The notes below the pieces were generated by a model that was not told the origin of the DNA, searched no databases, and saw only the letters and a list, made by a program, of their open reading frames with translations. A program made the position numbers and the translations under genes. From positions 2,936,001 to 3,000,000 of the forward strand of contig NZ_CP092968.1 in NCBI RefSeq assembly GCF_027571405.1: 64,000 bases of DNA, given 5' to 3'. Position 1 is the first letter of the stretch; each line of letters opens with the position of its first letter. This document shows positions 36,461 to 44,074 of the stretch, piece by piece. Source of the stretch: Methylocystis parvus OBBP (GTDB lineage: Bacteria; Pseudomonadota; Alphaproteobacteria; Rhizobiales; Beijerinckiaceae).

Positions 36461-37413
36461 TGGTCGAGGCGCGGAGCCGCCTCGTCTCGTCCGAGGCGAA
36501 GGACGATCGCGTCACGCCCTTCGCCGTGGAGGCGCTCGATCTGCGCGGGCGGCTCGTCCGGCTGGGACCGACGGTCGACGCGGTGCTGAAACATTACGAC
36601 TACCCGCCGCGGGTCGCGCGCCTCCTCGGCGAGGCCATGGCGCTTGCGGCGCTCCTGGGCTCGATCCTGGAGTCGCATGGGCGCTTCCAACTGCAGACGC
36701 GCAGCGACGGCTCCGTCGACATGCTGGTCGTCGATTACGACGCGCCGGGCAAGCTTCGCGGCTTCGCCCGCTTCGACGCCGCCCGGCTCGCCGAAATTTC
36801 CGACCCCGAGCCCGCCGCTCTGCTCGGGCGCGGCCATCTCGCGCTCACCATCGAGCGCGAGGAGGACGCCGCCCGCTATCAGGGCGTCGTGCCCCTCGAA
36901 GGCGAGAGCCTCGCCGAAGCCGCACACGCTTATTTCCGCCAGTCGGAGCAAATCCCCTCCTTCGTGCGCCTCGCGGTGGGCGAGGTCGTCACGCCCGGCG
37001 GCCGCGCTTGGCGCGCCGGCGGCCTGCTTTTGCAACATCTCCCTGTCGCGGGCTCTCGCCTGCGCGATCTCGATCCGGGCGACGCGCCCGACGGCGGCGG
37101 CGCGCAAGAGGAAGACGACGCCTGGACCGAAGGGCAGGCGCTCGCCGCCACGATCGAGGATCACGAACTCGTCGATCCGTCGCTCTCGGGCGAGCGGCTG
37201 TTGTTCCGGCTTTTCCACGAGCGCGGCGTGAAAGTTTTCAACGAGCGCCCGGTCGAGGAATTCTGCCGGTGCTCGACGGAGCGCATCGAGCGGCTGTTGA
37301 AGAGCTTCACGCCGCAGGAGCGCGCCGACATGGTGGGAGACGACGGCCGCATCGGCGTCACCTGCGAATTCTGCGCGACGTTCCGGAGCTTCGATCCGGC
37401 GGCATTCGACTGA
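36460..37413 (+). CDS. hslO: Hsp33 redox-regulated chaperone
   Basis: Hsp33 holds unfolding proteins during oxidative stress. The 317-residue protein carries the C-terminal zinc switch CRC, about 30 residues later CEFC (the C-x-C/C-x2-C set), which releases zinc and forms disulfides when oxidised. The N-terminal core is typical (LRGRLVRLGPTVDAVL). It starts within the argF stop codon. Confidence 0.93.
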   Translation: MVEARSRLVSSEAKDDRVTPFAVEALDLRGRLVRLGPTVDAVLKHYDYPPRVARLLGEAMALAALLGSILESHGRFQLQTRSDGSVDMLVVDYDAPGKLRGFARFDAARLAEISDPEPAALLGRGHLALTIEREEDAARYQGVVPLEGESLAEAAHAYFRQSEQIPSFVRLAVGEVVTPGGRAWRAGGLLLQHLPVAGSRLRDLDPGDAPDGGGAQEEDDAWTEGQALAATIEDHELVDPSLSGERLLFRLFHERGVKVFNERPVEEFCRCSTERIERLLKSFTPQERADMVGDDGRIGVTCEFCATFRSFDPAAFD

Positions 37414-37429
37414 CCGGGTAATCGCATTG

Positions 37430-37458
37430 TCGAGACGCCTGCGCGGCGGGCGTCTCGA
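37430..37458. terminator. Palindromic hairpin between hslO and a convergent gene
   Basis: The ten-base arms TCGAGACGCC and GGCGTCTCGA flank a nine-base loop. There is no T-run, so termination efficiency is uncertain. It contains the GTCTCGAAG core of the dispersed repeat family and lies between the two convergent stops. Confidence 0.45.
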
Positions 37459-37471
37459 AGCGCGTCGGCGG

Positions 37472-37825
37472 CTACGCCACGTTCGCCGTCTGCGTAAAGC
37501 TCTTGCAGGTGCACGACCCCAGGCTCCTGCAAGGCGAGAGCTGGAAATCGCCGTTGAAAATCCGCCCGCCGCGCGCGGCTTCCTTCACCGCGCAACTGCC
37601 GCAGGGGCATTGCTCGATCGAGGCGAGGGCCGTGGCGACGCCGGTGCGCACGACCGCCTGACCGCCTTCATTGGTCACGCGTATGAAGGCGCCGGGGCTT
37701 TCTCCGACGCGAAGCGCGAGAACTTCCACATAGCACCAGATGGCCGCGCCGTTCGGGACGTCGATCCGCTCGGCGATGAGCGGCGCGTCTCCACGGCGCG
37801 AATATTCGAAGGTGAATGAGGCCAT
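37472..37825 (-). CDS. Cysteine-containing protein of unknown function
   Basis: The protein has 117 residues without signal peptide or membrane segment. A C-terminal cluster of six cysteines (QCPCGSC near residue 78, then PCRSLGSCTCKS) looks able to bind metal or an iron-sulfur cluster. The N-terminal half, beginning MASFTFEYSRRGD, is predicted beta. I do not recognise the family. The start at 37825 is the first ATG; the ribosome-binding site is weak. Confidence 0.55.
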   Translation of the reverse strand: MASFTFEYSRRGDAPLIAERIDVPNGAAIWCYVEVLALRVGESPGAFIRVTNEGGQAVVRTGVATALASIEQCPCGSCAVKEAARGGRIFNGDFQLSPCRSLGSCTCKSFTQTANVA

Positions 37826-37972
37826 CCACAAAAGCCTTTGGCGGAAATTTCAGCGTGCGCATTGTAGAAGCACATAACGTCGAAATTGTAATTTTGCGGC
37901 GCCGCATTGGTTGCTGGCCGTTCATCATTTCAGAAGGCGGCGTATCGCCGCTCTCGCCTTGCCAGAGCAGGC

Positions 37973-38002
37973 GATATGAAATAACTTATAAATCATCATA
38001 TC
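37973..38002. promoter_or_regulatory. A/T-rich inverted repeat upstream of the HupE-like domain gene
   Basis: GATATGA (37973-37979) and TCATATC (37996-38002) form a perfect inverted repeat in an unusually A/T-rich stretch. The left part GATATGAAATAACTTATA resembles, at 14 of 18 positions, my recollection of alphaproteobacterial Zur-type operators. The gene starts 65 bases later. The regulator is unproven. Confidence 0.35.
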
Positions 38003-38067
38003 GTATCAAGCTGCGGCGCGATCTTGCAAAATCGGGGCGCGTCCGAGTGAGTTTCCAGCGAAGGCCA

Positions 38068-38616
38068 ATGGATCGCAAGCCTTTCACCGACGCTTTCCTG
38101 CGCAGCTTCGGCGCGGCGTGCGGCGTTCTCCCGCTTTTGACGCCGGCGCTCGCCGCCGAACCGAAAGCCTATCTTCAGAGCAATATTTCCACCGCCACGA
38201 TCGTGGAGGCGCCCATCGGATATTCTGTCGAGGTGACCATTCTGGCTTCGGATTTCGAAGAAATGTTCTTCAAGACCGCGGCCGAGCGAAGGGGCGTCGA
38301 TCTTTCCGGTCCGGGAATTCTCGAAGTCGAAATCGGCAGATATTTCGCCAAACGCATCGCGATGCGCGACCGCGAGGGAAATCCCTGCGCGAGCGAAGTG
38401 GAGCGGGCCGGCGAGGATGCCGCGAACGATGAGGGCGTGCGCGTATCGCTGACCTTTCGGTGCGCCAGCCGTGACACGCTCTATGACGCGAGTAAATTTC
38501 TCGCCTCGCAGGGCGCGCGCGCCTGGCAGGTCGTGACCATTATCAACGGCGGCGCGCATCGGCAGATCATGGTCAATGCGGAAAGTCCGCCGGCGCCGGT
38601 GAGCGCGCCGCAATAA
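38068..38616 (+). CDS. Stand-alone periplasmic domain related to the N-terminus of HupE/UreJ-type proteins
   Basis: The protein has 182 residues with a signal peptide ending PALAA. Its mature part aligns along its length with the periplasmic N-terminal domain of the convergent HupE/UreJ-like protein. ASDFEEMFF matches GADIERIFA, GVDLSGPGILEVEIGRY matches DVDLTEPGVIEGMIGKF, and the cysteine in REGNPC matches EEGQVC. The membrane part is missing. ATG 38068 is chosen for the signal peptide; the longer upstream frame is not coding-like. The function is unknown; it may compete with or assist the neighbouring transporter-like protein. Confidence 0.65.
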   Translation: MDRKPFTDAFLRSFGAACGVLPLLTPALAAEPKAYLQSNISTATIVEAPIGYSVEVTILASDFEEMFFKTAAERRGVDLSGPGILEVEIGRYFAKRIAMRDREGNPCASEVERAGEDAANDEGVRVSLTFRCASRDTLYDASKFLASQGARAWQVVTIINGGAHRQIMVNAESPPAPVSAPQ

Positions 38617-38634
38617 GGCGGCGGCCGCCGCTCG

Positions 38635-39768
38635 TCACGCCATCGGGAAGAAGAGCCAATAGACGCCCGCGCAAGCGACGGCGGCGGAGCATATCTGCAC
38701 CAGACGCGGATTGCGCTCGCCATTGAAAAAGCGCTTGTCGATCAGGACGAGCGACGGGACGACGATCAGCACGACGCCGATCTGGCCGACTTCGACGCCT
38801 ATGTTGAAACTCGCCAGCGCCGGCACGATGGCGCGTTGCGGCACGCCCATTTCGATCAGACCGCTCGCGAAGCCGAAGCCGTGCACGAAGCCGAAAAAGA
38901 ACGTATCGCGCCAGCGCCCCTCGACCTTGCGCGTGAAAAAATTCTCCAAAGCCACATAGACGATCGAAAGGGCGATGGCGATTTCGGTCCAGCGGCTGGG
39001 GATGTCGACGATTTGCAGCGCCGCCAGCGACAGCGTGATCGAATGCGAGATCGTGAAAGCAGTGACAATCTTGACGACCGGCCAGGCGCGCGTCGCCCAC
39101 AATATGACGGCGATGAGAAAGCAGATATGGTCGTAGCCGGTGACGATATGCTCGACGCCGGCGGAAAAAAACTTCGGCGCAAGCTGCCAGGGCGTCAACA
39201 AGGGCTTCGATAGATCGATCGGCGCGTCGCCGGGGAAAATCATGACCTGGCCCGGCGCGGGTTCGCGGCCCGATTTCTGCGCCTCGGTCAATTGCGACTC
39301 GTCTCCCTTCTCCCCAATGCTGACGAGATGTTTCGCGCGACGCCCCTGCGCCTCGAGCAGCCGGAAGGGATTATAGAAAATCTGTCCGGAAACGCCGCTG
39401 CAATCTACGTGCAGAACGGCTTTCTGATCGTAGGGATTGGACGGGTCCTCGCCCACCGATCCGACCTTGCTCGGACAGACCTGCCCTTCTTCATTTTGCA
39501 GATCCACGCGCTGCTGGATGAATTTGCCGATCATGCCTTCGATCACGCCCGGCTCGGTCAGATCGACGTCGCCGAGCGTCGATTTGTTCTCGGCGAATAT
39601 GCGCTCAATGTCCGCGCCGAGGAATCCGACCTCCACGCGGTAGCGGCCGCCGCCTTCCGGTACGATGCGACTGCTCGAAATGTCGGCGGTATGGGCGCGC
39701 GCCTCTCCTGCAGCGCCGCAAAACACAAAAGTCAGAATGATCGCGAAAAGCCTGAGACTACCCGCCAT
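38635..39768 (-). CDS. HupE/UreJ-family membrane protein with periplasmic N-terminal domain
   Basis: The protein has 377 residues. A signal peptide ending EARA is followed by a periplasmic domain (about 25-180) and then a C-terminal six- to seven-segment membrane domain of the HupE/UreJ_2 type. The latter includes EHIVTGYDHICFLIAVILW, FTISHSITLSLAAL and FGFVHGFGFASGL, with conserved His/Asp suited to metal transport. HupE/UreJ proteins are linked to nickel or cobalt handling, but this subgroup is uncharacterised. AGGAG precedes the ATG. It is divergent from copC. Confidence 0.8.
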   Translation of the reverse strand: MAGSLRLFAIILTFVFCGAAGEARAHTADISSSRIVPEGGGRYRVEVGFLGADIERIFAENKSTLGDVDLTEPGVIEGMIGKFIQQRVDLQNEEGQVCPSKVGSVGEDPSNPYDQKAVLHVDCSGVSGQIFYNPFRLLEAQGRRAKHLVSIGEKGDESQLTEAQKSGREPAPGQVMIFPGDAPIDLSKPLLTPWQLAPKFFSAGVEHIVTGYDHICFLIAVILWATRAWPVVKIVTAFTISHSITLSLAALQIVDIPSRWTEIAIALSIVYVALENFFTRKVEGRWRDTFFFGFVHGFGFASGLIEMGVPQRAIVPALASFNIGVEVGQIGVVLIVVPSLVLIDKRFFNGERNPRLVQICSAAVACAGVYWLFFPMA

Positions 39769-39803
39769 TGCGCCGGCTCCTTGACGCAGCGAGACGACGC
39801 GGC

Positions 39804-39831
39804 GTATGCAATAAATCTTCATAATGCATAC
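39804..39831. promoter_or_regulatory. Inverted repeat between divergent hupE-like and copC genes
   Basis: GTATGCA (39804-39810) and TGCATAC (39825-39831) are perfect complements, and extending to ten bases keeps nine matches. The spacer is A/T rich. The position, 35 bases before the HupE-like start, fits an operator for a metal-responsive regulator. Confidence 0.4.
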
Positions 39832-40062
39832 TGTCGGCGTCAAAACAAGGCGGAGTCGCGGCGCGTCGTCAACCGCCCAACGGCCTCGCGCGGATCGCCG
39901 AGAAGAGTACAATGCGTCGCATGCAGGAATTCGCCGATGGTCCCGGTCGAGAGCAATAATGGAGACCCGCATCAGATGACGCCGACCGCAATGACTGAAG
40001 CGCGCCGCAGGGAGCGTCGTCGCTCCGCCGAAAAGGAATGCAAGGAAGCCGGCGGCTCGGTC

Positions 40063-40428
40063 ATGCGCGCCGTTCGCCGCGCGGCGTGCGGCGCCATGAT
40101 GATCATTGGCGCAACGGGCGAAGCGGCTTTCGCCCATGCGATCATCGTCCGCACGTCGCCGCCGCAAAGCGGCGTCGGCGCCGCCGACATAGGGAAAGTC
40201 GAAGTTTGGTACGACGCCGGCATTCGCGACGCCTTCGTCGCGCTGGCCGTCGTCAATGCGTCGGGCGAGCGCATCGACAAGCGCGACGCGGCGATCGACG
40301 CTTCCGATCCCGCGCATGTCGCTGTCGGCGTGAATGCGCTGACGCAAGGCAAATACACGGTCCGCTACCGCGCCCTGTCAGCCGATGGTCATATCGTCAG
40401 CGGCGCCTGGGAATTCGAAGTCAAGTAA
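40063..40428 (+). CDS. copC: CopC-like periplasmic copper-binding protein
   Basis: The protein has 121 residues. A signal peptide (MRAVRRAACGAMMIIG...) ends FA, so the mature protein starts HAIIVRTSPP. The N-terminal histidine is the Cu(II) ligand known in CopC, and the C-terminal DGHIVSGAWEFEV supplies the second conserved His. The rest is the CopC beta-barrel (GVGAADIGKVEVWYDAGI). The fused CopD importer domain is absent. An earlier ATG at 39976 would add 29 mostly charged residues; 40063 is chosen from the signal peptide. Confidence 0.8.
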   Translation: MRAVRRAACGAMMIIGATGEAAFAHAIIVRTSPPQSGVGAADIGKVEVWYDAGIRDAFVALAVVNASGERIDKRDAAIDASDPAHVAVGVNALTQGKYTVRYRALSADGHIVSGAWEFEVK

Positions 40429-40469
40429 GAGAGCGGCAAATCGCTCCTGCTAAAGGAAGGAAGCGCGAG

Positions 40470-41039
40470 ATGATCCCGACGCGGCGTCTCAATCTCATAT
40501 TGTTCGTCGGCATCGTTGCGCTTCTCGGCGTTAACGGGGTCGTGTTCTCTTATGGTCTTTGGGGACCGCGGTTCAATCAATATATGAGCGATTTCTGGAA
40601 GGCGCATGTGCTTCAACCCGCCGTCAAGGCGGGCGATCGAACGATCTCCGAATGCCTTGGCGTGAGCGATTTCTATTCGGCGCATCTCACGACATATTTT
40701 CTGGCCGATTCCGCCGACAGCGCGGGCGGCGCGACTGACGATATGAGCAAATATGACGAATATTGCGACCGCGTCCCGGGGACCGGAAAGGTTATTTTCG
40801 CCGTTACGCTGATGGAGAAGGAAGCCAGAAACGAGGCCGTTGCACTGTCGTTTCACGCCTATCAGTCCGGCGGAACGCTGAAGCCGCTCGCTTCGCTTCC
40901 GCCCAGGCCTCATGGCGCCGGCATGCTCACGCTCGACGCAACCGTTCCTCACAAGGGAAAATATCTTCTCAAGCTCGCTTTCGGCGAGGCGAAGAACAAG
41001 GAGGACATTATCGAAATGCCGATCTCCGTCGGGGAGTGA
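40470..41039 (+). CDS. Membrane-anchored periplasmic protein of unknown function
   Basis: The protein has 189 residues with one N-terminal transmembrane helix (about 8-28) and a periplasmic domain. Two cysteines (SECLGV and EYCDRV) could form a disulfide; the C-terminal half looks like a beta-sandwich (GAGMLTLDATVPHKGKYLL). AAGGAAGG precedes the ATG. It follows copC by 41 bases and is probably in its operon. I do not recognise the family. Confidence 0.65.
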   Translation: MIPTRRLNLILFVGIVALLGVNGVVFSYGLWGPRFNQYMSDFWKAHVLQPAVKAGDRTISECLGVSDFYSAHLTTYFLADSADSAGGATDDMSKYDEYCDRVPGTGKVIFAVTLMEKEARNEAVALSFHAYQSGGTLKPLASLPPRPHGAGMLTLDATVPHKGKYLLKLAFGEAKNKEDIIEMPISVGE

Positions 41040-41061
41040 GACCGGATCGGCGACGCTGTCT

Positions 41062-42261
41062 TCAAGAAGCGCGACGGCGTGCTCGTCCTTTGCCGCGCCA
41101 TCGCATGAAGCCGGTCATGTAGAGGAGAAGCGGCGTCAACCCGATCAGAAAGACGAGCGGGCGGCCGAATTCGCCAAAAGCCTCGCCGCTGTGCAAAGGG
41201 TGGAGCCACTCCAGAAACGTCTCGCCCGCCGTGAAGTTTTTGCGATTCTGCACGCCCAGCACGCGGCCGCTATATTGATCGACGCCGACATTTCGAAACG
41301 TGCTCGATCGGCTGGGTTCGTCCAGGGCCTGCTTTCCGACGACATAGACGCCGCTCGGGGCGCTCGGCAGGGAAACCCAGAGAATCCTGCCATCGGGGAA
41401 GATCTTGTCCGCGGCGGCGATGGCCGCGCCGACAGGAATCGGCGACTGACCGGGCGCGGGGGCCGATCTCCCAAAGTCAGCTTCGCCGCCCACGGGTGAG
41501 AATAAATTCACGGCGGCGCGCGTCGCCGGTTTGAAGATCATGGCGGCGCCGGTCGCCAGCATGACCAGCAAGACAGCCGCCATATAGACGCCAACGCTCC
41601 TATGCAGGTCGTAGACGACTCGCTCCGAGCTCGCGCCCCATTTCACCTTGAGACCGAGGCGCCAGTCGCCGCCGCGCGGCAGCCACAAATAGACGCCGAT
41701 AAGGACGGACGCCAGTATGGCGATGGCGAGGCACCCAATGAGGTAAGCGTTGTTGACGCCGAGCAGCAGCGTCCAGTGGAACGCCATCAGAATCCGGATC
41801 AGCGGCTGCGAATAGATGTCGTCGCCATGAAGGCTCACGCGCTGTCCCTTGACCTTCGCAGTATAGGGATCGACGAACGTTTCGTAGAAGTAAGCGTCGA
41901 GGTCGTCCGTCTCCGCCATATAGCCGACCGTCGCCGCGGCGCCCTTGTGACGCGGCATGGTCAGCCTCTCCAATTTGGCGCCGGGCGGCATGGACGCCGC
42001 TGCCGCCGCCAGGATGTCGTCGGGAGATATGAAGACGGGCTGCGCGGGCGTCTCGACGCGCATGAGCGGCGCGTTCAACGATTCGTCGATGTCCTCGCGA
42101 AAGGCGAGAAGAGCGCCGCTCAGACCGATCAGAACGAAGATCGCGCCCGCGAAGAGACCGACAAATTGGTGGATGCGCAGGAAGACGCGGCGCACATGAT
42201 CTCGCGACCGGGCGCCGGGCGCCGATTGTTTCGCCTCATTCTCGAATCTCGACTCCATCAT
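41062..42261 (-). CDS. PepSY-associated membrane protein (PiuB/siderophore-utilisation type)
   Basis: The protein of about 399 residues has four transmembrane segments in the PepSY_TM layout. The first helix region is RIHQFVGLFAGAIFVLIGLSG, an internal PepSY-like periplasmic domain follows, then AFHWTLLLG, VVYDLHRSVGVYMAAVLLVM and a final helix before a basic tail. Such proteins often accompany TonB receptors and act as ferric-siderophore or haem-linked reductases. No receptor is adjacent. The start could also be GTG at 42273. Confidence 0.8.
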   Translation of the reverse strand: MMESRFENEAKQSAPGARSRDHVRRVFLRIHQFVGLFAGAIFVLIGLSGALLAFREDIDESLNAPLMRVETPAQPVFISPDDILAAAAASMPPGAKLERLTMPRHKGAAATVGYMAETDDLDAYFYETFVDPYTAKVKGQRVSLHGDDIYSQPLIRILMAFHWTLLLGVNNAYLIGCLAIAILASVLIGVYLWLPRGGDWRLGLKVKWGASSERVVYDLHRSVGVYMAAVLLVMLATGAAMIFKPATRAAVNLFSPVGGEADFGRSAPAPGQSPIPVGAAIAAADKIFPDGRILWVSLPSAPSGVYVVGKQALDEPSRSSTFRNVGVDQYSGRVLGVQNRKNFTAGETFLEWLHPLHSGEAFGEFGRPLVFLIGLTPLLLYMTGFMRWRGKGRARRRAS

Positions 42262-42312
42262 GCGGGGGATCACTCTTTGTCGGTTCGGCTTCGAGGCGAC
42301 TCCACGCGCGGA

Positions 42313-42411
42313 TTATCTTTTTCTCTTTTCGATAACAGCCAAAATCACCCCGCCGACGATGACGCCGATCCAGGTCACGATGATCAAAAGCCAGGCCTGC
42401 TCGCTCCACAT
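42313..42411 (-). CDS. 32-residue single-span membrane peptide
   Basis: The open frame begins ATG at 42411, seven bases after GGGAG, and encodes MWSEQAWLLIIVTWIGVIVG, then seven more mostly hydrophobic residues and EKRKR. It ends TAA at 42313. A single hydrophobic helix with a basic C-terminal tail is the form of small accessory subunits such as CydX-like peptides. It is about 50 bases upstream of the PepSY gene on the same strand, so it may be a partner of it. No homologue is known to me. Confidence 0.6.
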   Translation of the reverse strand: MWSEQAWLLIIVTWIGVIVGGVILAVIEKRKR

Positions 42412-42707
42412 TTGCGGCTCCCGGTCGTAAAGGATCTTGCGGTAAGCAGTATCACATAAGCGATCACACTCCTACGCCCATCGCGCTGAGCCCTTGAGGA
42501 ATTGAAGACGGCGCAAACGCCCCGCCCACAAACGTCATGTCCCCGGAGGCGCGTCGCCTGTGCGCTTCCTCACGGCTCCCGCGGTCGCGCGGCGTTAGTC
42601 TGATCGCATTCGACGGCGGGCATTGACCGTCAGCGCGCAGCCGCTCCGCCAATTCCGGGCCAGATCGAAACAGAGCGGCGCACGCCGCTTTCGAGGAGAA
42701 AATTGCT

Positions 42708-44054
42708 ATGCGCCCAGGCATCTCATCGCTTGCCGCCGTCTATTTGTTCGCGGCCTTCGCCGCGCCGCCGGTCGCCGCGCAAACGAACGCCAACGCCGAC
42801 ATCTGCGCGGCGGGCGACGACGGGGCTTTCTCGGCCTCGCAGCGCATTGCGGCCTGTAATGCGCTGATCAAGGCCGCGAAGCGCGCGCCGAAAGAACTCG
42901 CCGACGCCCTCGTCAATCGCGGCGCGGCGAATTGGTACGTGGATAAAATGAAGCAGGCTTTCGCCGATCTCGATCGCGCCATCGCGCTCGATCCGAAAAA
43001 CGCCAAGGCCTTTCGCGAACGCTCGAACGCCTATCGTTCCGTTGGCGATCTCGACCGGGCGCTGATCGACGCCAACGAGGCGGCGCGGCTCGATCCGAAG
43101 GACGCGAAGGCCCTCGACAATCGCGGCAACGTCTTCAACGAAAACGGGCAATATGACCGCGCGATCGAAGACTATAACGAAGCGCTGCGGCTCGATCCGA
43201 CTTTCAGCATGGCGTTCAGGGATCGCGGCGCGGCCTATTATTTCAAGAAAGATTACGAACGCGCGATCAAGGACTGTGACGAGGCCATCAAACTCGATCC
43301 GCGAAGCGACCGCGCTTTTTCCAATCGCGGCGCCGCGTATAAGAAGCTTGGCCGCAACGCGCAGGCCATCGCCGACGAAAGCGAGGCGATCAAGCTCGAT
43401 CCGACCGTGCCCGAATATTTCGACAATCGCGGGCTGTCCCACGCGGAAAATGGCGAGTTCGACCGCGCCATCATCGATTACGACGAAGCCATCCGCATCG
43501 ATCCACAGGCGAAATTCCTGACCAATCGCGGCGACTCCTATCAGGCGAAAGGCGAACTCGACCGCGCCGTCGCCGATTATGACCGCGCGCTCAAACTCAA
43601 CCCCGGATTTGACAAGGCCTACAACAATCGAGGCGCCGCGTTCCGCAAGAAGGGCGATCTCGATCGCGCGATCGCCGATTATGAGGAGGCGCTGCGGGTC
43701 AATCCGCGGCTGGATGCGGCCGCCGAAAATCTTGCGGCCGTCCGGCAGGAGCGCGACCGGCGCAACCTGATTTCCGAGAGGACGCGTCCGACTTTCGCTT
43801 GCGGAAGAGGGAACAGCGCCGTCGAAAAGGCCATCTGTTCCGACCCGGACCTCACCCGGCTCGACCGCCAGATCGACGACGCCTATAAGGCCGCGCTTTC
43901 GAGATTGGATCGCAGGGGCGTCGCGCGCTTGCAGAAGGAGCAGCGCAGCTTCATCGCCAAGCGCGACAAATCCTTCGGCGATCCCGATTACCAGCTCAAG
44001 CGGGAGCTCGAAGCGCGTCTTTCGGCGCTACGCGCGAAGACGGGCGGAAACTGA
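42708..44054 (+). CDS. Secreted TPR protein with C-terminal LprI-like domain
   Basis: The protein has 448 residues. After a signal peptide (to about residue 25, ending VAAQ) come about nine regular 34-residue TPRs, several with the diagnostic F/Y-x-NRGAAY and DRAIADYDEALRLDP patterns, over residues 55-335. A short linker leads to an LprI (DUF1311)-like domain, from FACGRGNSAVEKAIC to RELEARL, whose two cysteines probably pair. TPR arrays bind proteins; LprI-like domains include lysozyme inhibitors. The precise role is unknown. GAGGAG precedes the ATG. Confidence 0.8.
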   Translation: MRPGISSLAAVYLFAAFAAPPVAAQTNANADICAAGDDGAFSASQRIAACNALIKAAKRAPKELADALVNRGAANWYVDKMKQAFADLDRAIALDPKNAKAFRERSNAYRSVGDLDRALIDANEAARLDPKDAKALDNRGNVFNENGQYDRAIEDYNEALRLDPTFSMAFRDRGAAYYFKKDYERAIKDCDEAIKLDPRSDRAFSNRGAAYKKLGRNAQAIADESEAIKLDPTVPEYFDNRGLSHAENGEFDRAIIDYDEAIRIDPQAKFLTNRGDSYQAKGELDRAVADYDRALKLNPGFDKAYNNRGAAFRKKGDLDRAIADYEEALRVNPRLDAAAENLAAVRQERDRRNLISERTRPTFACGRGNSAVEKAICSDPDLTRLDRQIDDAYKAALSRLDRRGVARLQKEQRSFIAKRDKSFGDPDYQLKRELEARLSALRAKTGGN

Positions 44055-44074
44055 TCGCTTCAACCGCCAAGGAA

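Noticed and set aside
37816..38067. Upstream extension of the HupE-like domain gene by 84 codons
   Set aside because: The added residues are not a signal peptide or recognisable domain, and the stretch contains the A/T-rich inverted repeat. The ATG at 38068 gives a clean signal peptide.
42464..42721. Minus-strand 85-codon frame before the TPR gene
   Set aside because: It has no ribosome-binding site, overlaps the TPR gene start and has no recognisable sequence; the stretch is treated as promoter region.
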